From: Clitopilus passeckerianus
Lineage: Eukaryota > Basidiomycota > Agaricomycetes > Agaricales > Entolomataceae
Assembly: GCA_944990035.1 (NCBI GenBank)
Contig: CALYLX010000061.1
Coordinates: 62,001-126,000, forward strand
Direction: 5' to 3'
DNA: 64,000 nucleotides
Shown: positions 44,554 to 57,587 of the stretch, piece by piece
How positions within the stretch are numbered: position 1 is the stretch's first letter
Layout: each line of letters begins with the position of its first letter
Translations under genes and position numbers: made by a program
The notes under the pieces: model-generated
The model's input: only the letters and a program-made list of their open reading frames with translations
Databases searched by the model: none
What the model was told of the DNA's origin: nothing

Positions 44554-45736
44554 ATGCCGCTCATTCCAACGAACCCTGTCCTTTCAACCGCATCAGGCCA
44601 TGCTATCACCATTCTATTTGCTTCTTGCTACGTCGGGTCCATATACATCTCGAAGAACACGCGTGTTTCTTTTGGAAAGGTCTCTTCTGTGCAAGGCTCC
44701 TCCGGAGCCGACGAACCTCGTTCAAGGGATCATCCAGACGTGATACGGGCACGAATTCTGGCTGTCAGCATTGCAACGGCGTTATGCTCGTTCATTGTGT
44801 TCACCCTGTTCAATGACGGTGTGGAGCTCAACTCCCCAGTAAGTGCCTCATTTTCTTAATAGTTCTGAACTTGTTTTTGATGAACTCATTTGTTGGAGAA
44901 TGCAGGCGTGGCGCTCGGTGCAACGCTAACGCACCTCGGCTTGCGTCCAAGTTTGACAATCAATTCATTGTTGCCTCACTTAGTGACTCCAGTTCTCTAC
45001 CTCGGTCCTTTATATGCATACTACCTTGGCGGATACCTGCCCATGCAGAGACGATGGTCGCTTGACGAGGATGTCAAGCAAAAGTTGTTCTCCTGGCAAG
45101 GCTTGCGGAATTACTTCGCTGGTCCCATCACTGAGGAACTCGTTTTCCGAGCATGTGTTCTCGCCGTTTACCACTTAGCTGGTTTGTCCCAAAAGACCAT
45201 GATCTTCCTTGCCCCGCTTTCTTTCGGACTTGGTGCGTAAGTCCATACCAAGTGCTGTCGGCATCGTACTCATGACCCTGTCGAAATAGCACACGTGCAT
45301 CATGCATGGGAGACATGGAATACATACGGACGAACAGTAGCTGCCGCGAAGCGAGCGATACTCATCAGCTGTACGTGTTCAGCGTTGCAATACATCAACT
45401 TCTTCCACTAAAGGGCCTGACCAGTGTTTCAATTCGCGTACACGACGCTTTTTGGGTTTCATTGCTCCTATTTGTTTTTGCGAACTGGATCCATATACCC
45501 TTCCATCACTGCACACATGTTCTGTAATTTCATGGGCTTGCCGGCCTTGAGTTGGGAAATTCGCGCGTACCCGAAACAAAAGCATTGTATGTGATCCTCG
45601 CAAAGTGCCGGAAAGCAGCTAATGAACTCTTGGTATTCTAGTTATATTCCTCGCATACGCATTAGGAATCGCAGGCTATATTTACACCATGGGCGCGTGG
45701 ACAAGAGTTGAGACCAGCCTGTTTTGCCTCCGCTGA
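44554..45736 (+). CDS. RCE1: CAAX prenyl protease 2 (type II, Rce1-like)
   Basis: Spliced protein of about 310 aa starting MPLIPTNPVLSTASGHAITI. It is hydrophobic throughout. It holds the ABI/CAAX catalytic signature: GPITEELVFRACVL (EExxxR), the His motif in AHVHHAWETW, then FQFAYTTLFGFH and SITAHMFCNFMGLPAL with the third conserved His/Asn block. Rce1 removes the C-terminal three residues of farnesylated or geranylgeranylated proteins (Ras, Rho, mating pheromone) in the ER membrane. First intron acceptor set at TTGGAG before NAGVALGATLTHLG, which keeps the frame. At least four introns, all GT-AG. Intact. Confidence 0.88.
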
Positions 45737-46976
45737 AAGATTGCTTTCATGAGATCTCTCAGATATACGGTTATTAGACAGGTTCCTTCATTTAGAATGC
45801 CAATTTCTGCAACTATAATGAGTCTAACGCCGTGATTCACACCACAAATGCGGGAGTTCTCATTCAAACGCCACGGAAGGAAACGCCCAGCCCGCACATC
45901 CGGAAACCTTTGTACTGTACTGTGATGATCGAAAAGATGTTCGGGACACTCCCAAGATACATCCTCGATCGTGATCTCGAGCAGGCCATGCAGCACCACT
46001 CAAGGTAGTTGCCAGGTGTCAGCCCGGAATTCGGTTATTGAACGAGGCGTAGCATCTGCACCCTAAATCATGGAGTTAGCATCGAAAGGGATTGCCCTGT
46101 GCTGGGCAAAGAACCGCAATGTTTTTCCCCCAACAAAAACGGATCTTAGTGGCACAGGGCAGCCTCGATATAGCATGGTTTATCCAGCCTGTTTGTGAGA
46201 GTATCCCGCGCTGCCGCGACCGGCTCCACATGCCTCTATACAATCGAAATATGGGTACATCTGTCGGCGGAGGAAAAGAGGTCATTCAGCAAACGCTCGT
46301 GGCATGAAACCACTCGAAATACAGGTCGTCTGACCTGCTTCGGCATTTTGGTTTCTTTTGGAATCCGGGTGACACGGGAACGTGTGGGTTGCTCAGCGAA
46401 TTCATGCCAGACCATCTATGAATCGATGTCGATAATCACTTTCCAGGACCACAGGACCTCACAGGACCGGAAATGAACTGAAGATACTGCTGAGAACCCA
46501 TGTCAGACGCTCAATGCGTGCAGGCATTTACATCCGGGCTGTCCAGTGCTTTCGGACTTATAGGTTTGGCAAGTTCCGCGCTCTGTTGGCTTCGGAAAAC
46601 CTTAAGTGGTCGGAAGCTGAACCTTGTCGCAAATCTTAGGGACCGCTGGCTGCCTCGCATTCGAATGTCGAGATGTTCGAGATCCGAAGGGGCAGCACGT
46701 CAATCCTGGCCATCCAAGAGGTAGACAAATCACTCGGACCACAGCGGCCTCTCGTCCGATGATATATAGAATGAGAGGCAAAGTCCTGGGCCAGATTATC
46801 CACCAAAGGAGGGTGACCAAACAGAGCAGGTGTCGTGACCTACCTTTACAGTCATGGCGCGCCAAGGTCCCCACGGTTCACACAGGAAATTAAAGCGACA
46901 GTTGTAGCGTGGTGTAGGAGGTGAATTATTGAAAACTCTACACGGAAGACTCTATAGAATGGAGTACGGGTGCAAC
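45737..46976. other. intergenic; no gene supported
   Basis: A minus-strand frame (45682-45999) overlaps the Rce1 3' end and has no motif. A plus frame from ATG at 46500 (74 codons, with a hydrophobic SAFGLIGLASSALCWL stretch) is too short and isolated to assign. Confidence 0.4.
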
Positions 46977-47428
46977 TTAGTGCGCGTGGTTCTTGTGGTG
47001 TTCTAGGAGCAGTGTAAGCGGAGATACTGGAAGCGCGGAGATATGAATACATACTCAAGTGCACTGAAAAGCGTGGGTGAGTATACGTCGGAAACATAAT
47101 AAGGAAGTAGACGCACTGTTGTAATCCAGGGTATAACCAATTGCGAACAGCCCGACAATGAGAGCAACAATGGGCTTGCCCGATGCGTTGGCGCCAGAGA
47201 AGTAGCGACCTTTTATGCCAGAAACTCTTGCGGTGGCCTGTCCCTTGGGAAGCTTGGAGTAGAAGTCCACGAGAGGACCGAGGCCTGCACCTGAACCGCC
47301 AGACTATGACCAAAAAGATTGAGATGTCATACAATTTTTAAACTACCCTTACTTACGACGACGTTGGGCGTAGCAATCTTAGGGGGAACAAGGGTGGAGA
47401 GCTGACGACGAACGAGAGTGGCCTGCAT
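46977..47428 (-). CDS. ATP17: ATP synthase subunit f, mitochondrial (Atp17-like)
   Basis: Four exons give 97 aa. The product begins MQATLVRRQLSTLVPPKIAT, a basic, Ser/Thr-rich mitochondrial N-terminus. Then come GLGPLVDFYSKLPKG, GRYFSGANASGKPIVALIVG and the single membrane helix into GYTLDYN, and it ends MHLKHHKNHAH, the typical fungal subunit-f tail. It is a peripheral-stalk/membrane subunit of the F1Fo ATP synthase needed for Fo assembly and dimers. Exon 3 is a 9 nt micro-exon (47055-47063). Upstream, the bases at 47341-47350 split the N-terminus from the core at NVV/SGG. Intact and short as expected. Confidence 0.92.
47055..47063 (-). other. 9 nt micro-exon in ATP synthase subunit f
   Basis: On the minus strand TGCACTTGA sits between CTTTTCAG and GTATGT. 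With flanking phase it supplies the end of Met, then His-Leu, and the first base of Lys, producing DYN-MHLK-HHKNHAH, exactly the expected family tail. Confidence 0.8.
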
Positions 47429-49156
47429 GGTGATGAAGTTGAGTTGAATGTTCTGGCTGGCGTTCGGGGTGGGTCGGAGAATTTGCAGTTTGTTTGTGCC
47501 AAGTTTGGGAACAGGTCCTTTGGTATCTGAAGCAAATATACTCAAACATTGCCTGCGTGAACTCGCCGACGGCTGTCCGGACCAGTCGAGCCTGCTCCAA
47601 CAAACGATGAAAAGCTGATGAATACGACCAAGGAGTTTTGTGAGCTCGCCGCAGCGACCTGAACTTTTTCTTCTGGCCTTAGCATTCTGACTGTGATCCG
47701 CGGCAATAAATCGTCAATACGTCGCCTTCATAAGGTTATTGAGCATCTCGATATCGCAGAATGGGCAAAAAAACTACCCGCGATCATTCAGTCTCTGCCC
47801 ATGCGGACGACAAACTGGAAGTCTGGCGCCCACAGGCCCACAGATCGGCTCTCATCTCGTACCAGACCATAATGGTGAATCGTTCTAGAATTGACAGTCC
47901 GAATGAAAGGTCAGGCGGACCTGGCTGCCTTCAATTCCCTGAAAATGAGGCAGGTGTGATCACCTCGAAGCAGCCTCCGGTACTGGAGGGAAAGGGGACG
48001 CAGATCGTTCACGTCAGCAGACAAATACTACGAGCGTCATTAGCAGGCGTCACTATTCAAGGCACAAAAATATTATCTCCAATCGTAATTAATACAAAAT
48101 ATTAATATTATGGGTATGGGTTGGGTATGCTACAGATACAATGCAGTATTGTTGGTACAGAATGTGAGTTTGATGCAGAGGATGGTTTGTCGGGGATTCA
48201 GAAGGTTTTGTTGCGGGCAGCTCGCTCTTGTGCAGACTTGCAGGCCCAGCAAAAGTCGTCGACGCGATCAATGTCTTTTTGTATCTCGTCGCCGTACACC
48301 TGTAGATTCGCAAATAGATCAGCTTTTGTTGAAATGTAGCTTTGACAAAGACGAACGTTAATACATCTGCAGTTTGGCGAACGGCATTCCCTGGGATGCA
48401 AGTAGCTCTTTTCGCACCGATGAGAGTTACAATCCATGATGGCGAGAACCATGTGGCGTTGAAAGTGCTGAAGAAGGAAGCCCAAGTTGAACAAATGCAG
48501 AAAGATATACGGAAAGAGACCGAGAACGTACACCACAGCGAGCCCATCGTGTTCCTTCACTGGAAGAAAATCCTCAATAAGAAGCTCCTGTCAAAGGGTA
48601 TAAATAGACCCACGCTAGCCTTCGACACATGTTACGAGATGTGAGCGTGTACGGGGATACGGCTGTCGAGTTGTCTCAGGCAGACGGAGGGGAATGTCGG
48701 CAATGCGTTGGAGTACTTCATGGGAGAGCGGGTCCACTATTTATCTACTTTCTACTAATCTCAAAATGTGTAACATGCGGTGAATCAACATTCAACTTGC
48801 GACCAAGTGCCATCAGTAGGCACGGCTGGCCTCTTTACATGCCGAGTATGCCACATGAGCAAACGTTTCCTCGACTCTCCGTTCCGATGTTTATGGCGAT
48901 TGATTTGCCACCAACCTCATGTGATCCAAAAGAGGTATCCGATCTCCATCGAGTATCGCTTGTCTGCAGCACCCTAGGAGGTGACCTCCCAAACCTTAAT
49001 GCCAAGCCGACGCAACGCTCGAATGGTCAATAGTATCTCCGAGTAGCCAGTTATTACTACTATGCTTCGCACAAGCCAAAAGGCGATCGTACAGTGGGAT
49101 CGCGATTAGATTGAATGAAACCCGCCGTGTTGCGATAACGGAGAAATTAGGCAACG
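47429..49156. other. intergenic with ambiguous coding signals on both strands
   Basis: Around 48183-48300 the minus strand has a plausible last exon, opening at a CTACAG acceptor: VYGDEIQKDIDRVDDFCWAC, KSAQERAARNKTF, stop. Overlapping it, the plus strand at 48342-48644 reads VALFAPMRVTIHDGENHVAL and VLKKEAQVEQMQKDIRKE. Neither assembles into a family I recognise. The rest, including plus frames at 47761 and 48629, shows nothing definable. Confidence 0.35.
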
Positions 49157-49345
49157 TCAGAGCTGTGCTGTACCAGACCTTTGAGGGCCTAGAAACGATA
49201 ACGAAGAAATCCCAGGCATGTCTGGGTAATTGACCTCGGGCCCCAAGTTATTGGGATTCCTCATGGAAATCGATGGGGCAGGTGCACGCCTGCAGTTGGC
49301 GAGCACCACGCACGTGAGCAGCAACACCGTACTGAGTGTCGGCAT
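49157..49345 (-). CDS. possible small secreted peptide precursor
   Basis: An ATG-started single-exon frame of 62 codons begins MPTLSTVLLLTCVVLANC, a good signal peptide, then RRAPAPSISMRNPNNLGPEV, and ends PQRSGTAQL. Pro-, Ser- and Asn-rich mature part with one Cys at the signal end. No paralog in the window and no recognised family. It could be real or a chance frame with a hydrophobic start. Confidence 0.35.
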   Translation of the reverse strand: MPTLSTVLLLTCVVLANCRRAPAPSISMRNPNNLGPEVNYPDMPGISSLSFLGPQRSGTAQL

Positions 49346-49671
49346 GTGTTCCCATGTACAGCTGGTTTGCTAGATATCATTGGACGGGAAAGAAGTGGCG
49401 TACAGCATGGATGCTAACCGCGATGTCGGAAAAGGAAGTAAAAGCAATCCTTATCATCCTCTCCAGAGTGGAAGGTACGAGAGAAGAGTGATGATTTAAT
49501 ATTTCACATCCGACTCGCCATCCCGGGAACCTCTAGGAATTTTAAGATAGAATACGCACACTTTACGCCGGTGAGGGAGCCTAAGGGAGCCATTCAAAAT
49601 AAATTGAGAGTCTAGCTCCACTTCGATCAGAAAAACGTATCTTAGATAGAAGTACATTGCATGTGCGTTCA

Positions 49672-51623
49672 TTAATTGGCAGCTTGCCTTCTATTATCCA
49701 ATTTTACGACCACAAACTTCCTAGTTAGGAGGTTGAAAACGCTGCCAAAGAGAAACGCGACCAAAGAACAGGTGAAGATAATCACGTTGTATGGCATGCT
49801 GAAATCCGGTGTCGCCAAATCGACGAGGAGAGCCGGAGTGTATATACGCTTTTCTTCATATTCACCGAGGGAAGAGTTGTGGCCTACTCTGGTTGGAGTG
49901 AGGATAGCCGGGGGCAGATCCCACCCCCGCTGCGCGTCTGGCGGGTGTTCTGTGTAGCGGAGGAACGATTTGGCGACGTCCATCTTCAATTGCAATCTTC
50001 CATGGGGGGGAAGGGTAAGGATGCATTCGAAGGTCGCTGGGCTGGCGTGAGGCACTGCAGGAATATATGTGATGTTCGATATTGCGTCATCTACGTGATA
50101 GAATGCGGATCATGAGCAACGTGCAGGGTCAAGAAGAGCATATTAACAGACCCTTTGGGCTCCCGTTAACTTCTATCCGTAATGAATGAAGATAGAACTG
50201 GATGAGCCAAGGCATCGTCTCAAGATAACGGAGACTAAGAGGGGAGTCGAGGTGGTTTCGGATCACCAGGCTTAGGTGGCCGCGAGCCTGGTTGGATCCT
50301 TGGAGAGTACGAAGGAAGGAGATGGGACTGATAGAGGCATCAAAGTCGGAAGCTGTATGAACGAGGTGAGATAGAGAGTAAACCGGATCGATGAAGCACT
50401 GACGATAATGGAAGGCATCAGGGCGATGGAGGCTAACGTCCAGGGGCTTCTCGACTGTCAGATAATGGGTTAGACATGGCCAGGGAAGGGGCAGAGTAGA
50501 TACGAACGAGCTTTGACGTCGAAGGACGCGATACCCGATGCCACGCTAGTCGGTTCCGGGAGGATAGTGTAGGATCCAGTTCCCGGTAGTTCAACATCGA
50601 CATGACTGAGCTGAGCGACTGGGCAGTTGCGGTCGATAACGCGATCAAATAGAGACCGAAACGACCAGTCTGAGGAAATGAATAGGGATTAATTTGGATG
50701 CAAACAATGGAGGTCGGAGTGACGGACCTTGCTTCCGACCCATTGAGGTACGGACAGGATCAGAAACCGACTGAAAGGTGAGCCTCACTTTGATACCTTG
50801 CTCCTTAAGCCACAACACATGAATGCCCATACCGTGCCAATCGGCGTCAAACAATCGGTGTGGATTCAGTAGGCTGGCTATTCCGGAAGATGATTTACAT
50901 GGGAGAAGTTTGAGGAACGGCGTCAGATTCTCGGTACAGACATGTTCAGAAGGTAGGGACGCATGTCGAACATAGTGGGGGCTACCCCAGTCGGGTAAAT
51001 CCCCTTCAGGAGGAAACGAAGTCGATGGTGATGTCGTCCGCTGGGCGTCCAAGGAACCAAGGGAAGCGCAAAACAAGCCAGCAAGGGCATTCCGGAGGCC
51101 TGTCCACCGCTCGTCAATGCTATAATGGGTCCGGTTAGTGGCGAAACAGTGGCGAGATGTGCGTAACAGGTACCTTTGCTCAGCACCGTCCCCCATCCAA
51201 GCTAACAGTTCGGCACCTGGGCTAACGCCGACTTCTTTAGGTAGGCCCCACCGGTCATAATTCCATTTGCCAGCATTCAGTGTAAGGTGAAGTTCGGTGA
51301 CAGCGTATTCACGTAGTATCTGTCCTAAAGCCAACGGGAAGAGGGTATAATGTTGTGCTAGATTGGCTGTTTAGGATGACGGCAAAAGAGGGAAGAGAAA
51401 TCAGCGCATACGCACAGTTATCATCTGAGCTCAAGCTAGAAGGCCGTCTCGGATGAGCACGGTGCAAAAGGGTATCAAATGTGAATCTGGAGAGAACTTT
51501 GCCATCCCGATACGATTTGAGGATGAGTTGCTCTTCAAAAGTGTCGACTTTGGCATTTGCAGCGGCTGAGGTTGAGAATGTTATGAGTGCTGTACATAGC
51601 CAGCACCTCCAGTTGAGTCCCAT
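49672..51623 (-). CDS. GPI16: GPI transamidase subunit PIG-T (Gpi16)
   Basis: Minus-strand gene of about 570 codons. A signal peptide (MGLNWRCWLCTALITFSTSA) leads into VDTFEEQLILKSYRDGKVLS RF, the typical PIG-T opening. Diagnostic blocks follow: LGQILREYAVTELHLTLNAG, WNYDRWGLP, LNPHRLFDADWHGMGIHVLW, DVSLHRPDAFHYRQC and GSNQARGHLS. The lumenal domain ends before one C-terminal membrane helix (NVIIFTCSLVAFLFGSVFNL) and a short basic tail. PIG-T stabilises the transamidase that attaches GPI anchors in the ER lumen. The start is the ATG at the signal peptide; upstream in-frame codons lack an ATG. Divergent from Afg2, with starts about 150 bases apart. Confidence 0.93.
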
Positions 51624-51770
51624 GTCCAACAATCTGGTCGTCGTTGTCGGCAACGAGCTTGGCCTTCTCAACGTTTGACGCGGCCGTCGGACTTTGAACT
51701 CTTCAGCGCCTCATCATAAGCGCCTGGAATTTGCCTTTGATTCTTTTTCTCGATCGATCCGCGAGCTCTC

Positions 51771-54774
<3,004 letters not shown>

Positions 54775-55153
54775 TTCGACGTGACAATGGTCTATAGAAG
54801 TAGTACAGCTGCACGGCCTTATGACGATCATTTGCTTTGACGGGCAACCCAAATGTCATTATGTTGGATTTCTATACGTTACATACACCTCACGTTATCA
54901 TGCGCGGTAATCTCCGAGTTCCAGATAGACTAGATATTGACTTCGAAGTACTGAAGACCGATGTTGGAATGGGGATAGTCGCAACTCGCTTGGGTTCAGC
55001 CCAAACCGGGCATGGTGTCTTTAGTAAGAGTCGGAGGCAAAAGCCCCATGCCCTTCCTGGAACCGTAGAGGGGGTAATTGCTTCAACTAGGGCGAGTTGA
55101 AACACGAGTTGAAACAATGTGGTTCTATTCAAACAAATAGAACATGGCATTCG
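54775..55153. other. intergenic between convergent genes
   Basis: No coding feature supported; it holds the 3' ends of Afg2 and the 55154 gene. Confidence 0.55.
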
Positions 55154-56509
55154 CTACGGCGACGAAGCACTGAGCTCTGGTGAAACCGGCTCTGCTTGTC
55201 GTATGGTGGCTGGTTCTGAGATAGGCGGCGAGACGGTGGCACCACCCTCTTCCTCGATTCTGCGGATGAGCTCTGGCGTTAGGAGGCGGCTCCCTTTGAC
55301 ATAACCATCCCAGCAGCCCTCTTGATCCTTCGCAAGCAGGATTTGGCACATCTCAGATGTGAGTGGCATGTCTTTGAAAAGCATATGTCGGAGTATGTGA
55401 TCAGTCATGGGATGAACGCGGTAGTACGCATGAGATGCGTGAAGGAGCTGCGTAAGAGATAGCTGATCTATTGGAGGAAGAATGTTGGGTTTGTCTTGTG
55501 GTGGAGGGGGTGTAGAAATAAGGGGTAATGTCATTGCAAGTCGTGTGACTGCCATTCGAAGGTATGAACCTAGGTGTTCTTGCCGTGTCTTGAGTCTATT
55601 ATTGACCCAGACTTTGGTCCATACTTTGAACGAGCCCCCGGGGGGTGGTGGGGAAGGGATGCCTTTCATCAACTCGATGATGCCGACAACGTTTGCAAAG
55701 GGAAGGAGACGACGATCAAGCAGTCCGACAATAATGGCTACCGCTTGGCAGAGGTCTTGTGTACGAGGTTCACGGGGATGGTTTTGGATATCGGGAAAGC
55801 TTGTTAGGAGAGTCGAGCAAATCTCGTTCAGGAGACTTTCGTCCGGATAGACGTTCTCTCTTTCGAGATACGCGAGCCTTTCCTGGAGGGCACCACGTTT
55901 AACCCAGTCTTCGCATTTTTCAATAGAATTGGGGATTACAGTACGTTCGTAGTGGTCTCTGACCATCAAGGTATACACCAGCGAGGCAGTGGTGTATTCG
56001 CGCTGGGAAAGTAGTTTGCGGAGGAGGGTATGGTAGTTCTCGAAGCCATATGGGTGGTGGTTGTCTCTGGCGAGCATAAGAGTTCTGAGGGCAAAGCGCG
56101 ACCGGAAATCCTGGACTTTCTGAGGAGTCAGGACCAACGTTCGAGCCTGACCAAGTTCAAGGCGTTGAAATTGGGTGACGGGTATAGCTTTTGAAGGCAT
56201 TGCTTTGATGGTAGCATTGGAAAGAGCTCGGATGGTACGAGGGTGGACAGCAAGACCAGCACGGCACATGTTATCGACGACTTGCAAGGCGTCCTTGAAC
56301 GGTGGGGCGGGTGACCTGAGTATTGAATGAATGTAGGCGTGAAGTGGTAAACGGGGTTGAATGTCACTCCGAATGCTTGTTGCCTCGAACGAAGACCATA
56401 TTTGGCATGTAAATGTCATCGCTTTATCGTATTTGCGGCTTTTGATATCCACACGGATGGTATGAGCAGCATTCCTCGCCGCTCTTGCTTGTGCAGTTGG
56501 AATGGCCAT
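55154..56509 (-). CDS. helical, possibly pentatricopeptide-like protein
   Basis: A single 451-codon exon starting MAIPTAQARAARNAAHTIRV. The N-terminus is basic and Ser/Thr/Ala-rich with no acids in its first 20 residues, which could target mitochondria. Helical pairs recur: AYIHSILRSPAPPFKDALQV, GFENYHTLLRKLLSQREYTT, ASLVYTLMVRDHYERTV and LSLTQLLHASHAYYRVHPMT. They resemble loosely spaced PPR/TPR helices of fungal mitochondrial expression factors, but no textbook repeat is visible, so the family call is tentative. The C-terminus is acidic and Pro/Ser-rich. A TGA lies two codons before the ATG in frame, so this start is favoured unless an upstream exon exists. Confidence 0.72.
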   Translation of the reverse strand: MAIPTAQARAARNAAHTIRVDIKSRKYDKAMTFTCQIWSSFEATSIRSDIQPRLPLHAYIHSILRSPAPPFKDALQVVDNMCRAGLAVHPRTIRALSNATIKAMPSKAIPVTQFQRLELGQARTLVLTPQKVQDFRSRFALRTLMLARDNHHPYGFENYHTLLRKLLSQREYTTASLVYTLMVRDHYERTVIPNSIEKCEDWVKRGALQERLAYLERENVYPDESLLNEICSTLLTSFPDIQNHPREPRTQDLCQAVAIIVGLLDRRLLPFANVVGIIELMKGIPSPPPPGGSFKVWTKVWVNNRLKTRQEHLGSYLRMAVTRLAMTLPLISTPPPPQDKPNILPPIDQLSLTQLLHASHAYYRVHPMTDHILRHMLFKDMPLTSEMCQILLAKDQEGCWDGYVKGSRLLTPELIRRIEEEGGATVSPPISEPATIRQAEPVSPELSASSP

Positions 56510-57587
56510 GGCGAATCAGAGCCAGCAGTCTGGGTATGTATGGCGCTCTAACAGAAGCCACTGGGGAGCCTTTAAGCTTAAGCATTGTGTACACCAGGTA
56601 GGATTGACTCACCAAACCTAATATATGCCTGTGCTCAATCGACGTCAAACCTTGAGGCTATAGTCAAGGTGGACTTTTTTGGTGCAAGCGCAATGGTGGC
56701 AGTGCAACATCCATCAAAGTTAGCACGTGCCATTAAATTCCACATTGGACAGACGCCTGGCGCAACAACAGCATCCACTTCCACTTTGAACAGCAGCTAT
56801 ACACACCTCCATACGGCGTGGCCTAAGCGTCTTCTAGAATCGTCGAATCCTCTGCTCTGGTATCCTCAGAACGCACACTCTTTGACTGCTGCTCCTTCCA
56901 CGTCAGGAGAATGATCTATGGAATACTTTAGTACCCTTCGGAGATGGCCAATTCCGAGGGGATCAGCCCAGCGTACATGAATTCGCAGCGCTTGGCCTAG
57001 AGCTTCTGAACGCTGCATGATCCTGTCTTTACTCTCAATGGTCTCACGCCTGGCAGTCGCCGAACGAGCCACCGCTCTGCAATTGATATTTCCCATACAT
57101 CTCTAGTTTCAATTAGTCTCATGATAGCTCGTATTGATGAGGACGTAGGAATATACCTCACCTCCAACTTCCTCAGAGCCAATCAAAAAAAGATTCATCA
57201 GCCCTCCGCCCCTTGTGAACAAGGATCCGAGTGGTTCTACCCACCTTCTCTTCCCTCCTTATTTTGCCAAGCCAAGAGCGTACGCCCACGTGGGCAAGAC
57301 TATTGTGCAGATGACCAAGTCTTCGTTGCATCCATCACTCTCCGGGGCGGCAGCTGGTCCGCCGCACACCGTTGTCGAGGCTAGTGAGAGGATTCTGAGA
57401 ATCACGGGCTTTCGTCTTCGTTGCACCGGTCGTTCTTCAGTACTACCCCACATGGTGCCTTGTTCAACCTCGTCGGCTAGCGAGCTCACATGCGACGAGG
57501 ACGGTTCTGGAAGCAATTGTATAGGCCTATATATTGGAGAGCAAAGATGCAACGACCAACAGTGTCCTTGAGACATCTACAGCTGCG
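56510..57587. other. intergenic with unresolved minus-strand coding signal
   Basis: A minus-strand frame (56866-57096) reads INCRAVARSATARRETIESK and EALGQALRIHVRWADPLGIG and ends in a stop. An upstream short exon (MNLFLIGSEEVG near 57,190, followed by GTGAGG) may precede it, but the phases do not join. The plus frame over the same DNA is equally short. I leave it unassigned. Confidence 0.35.
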
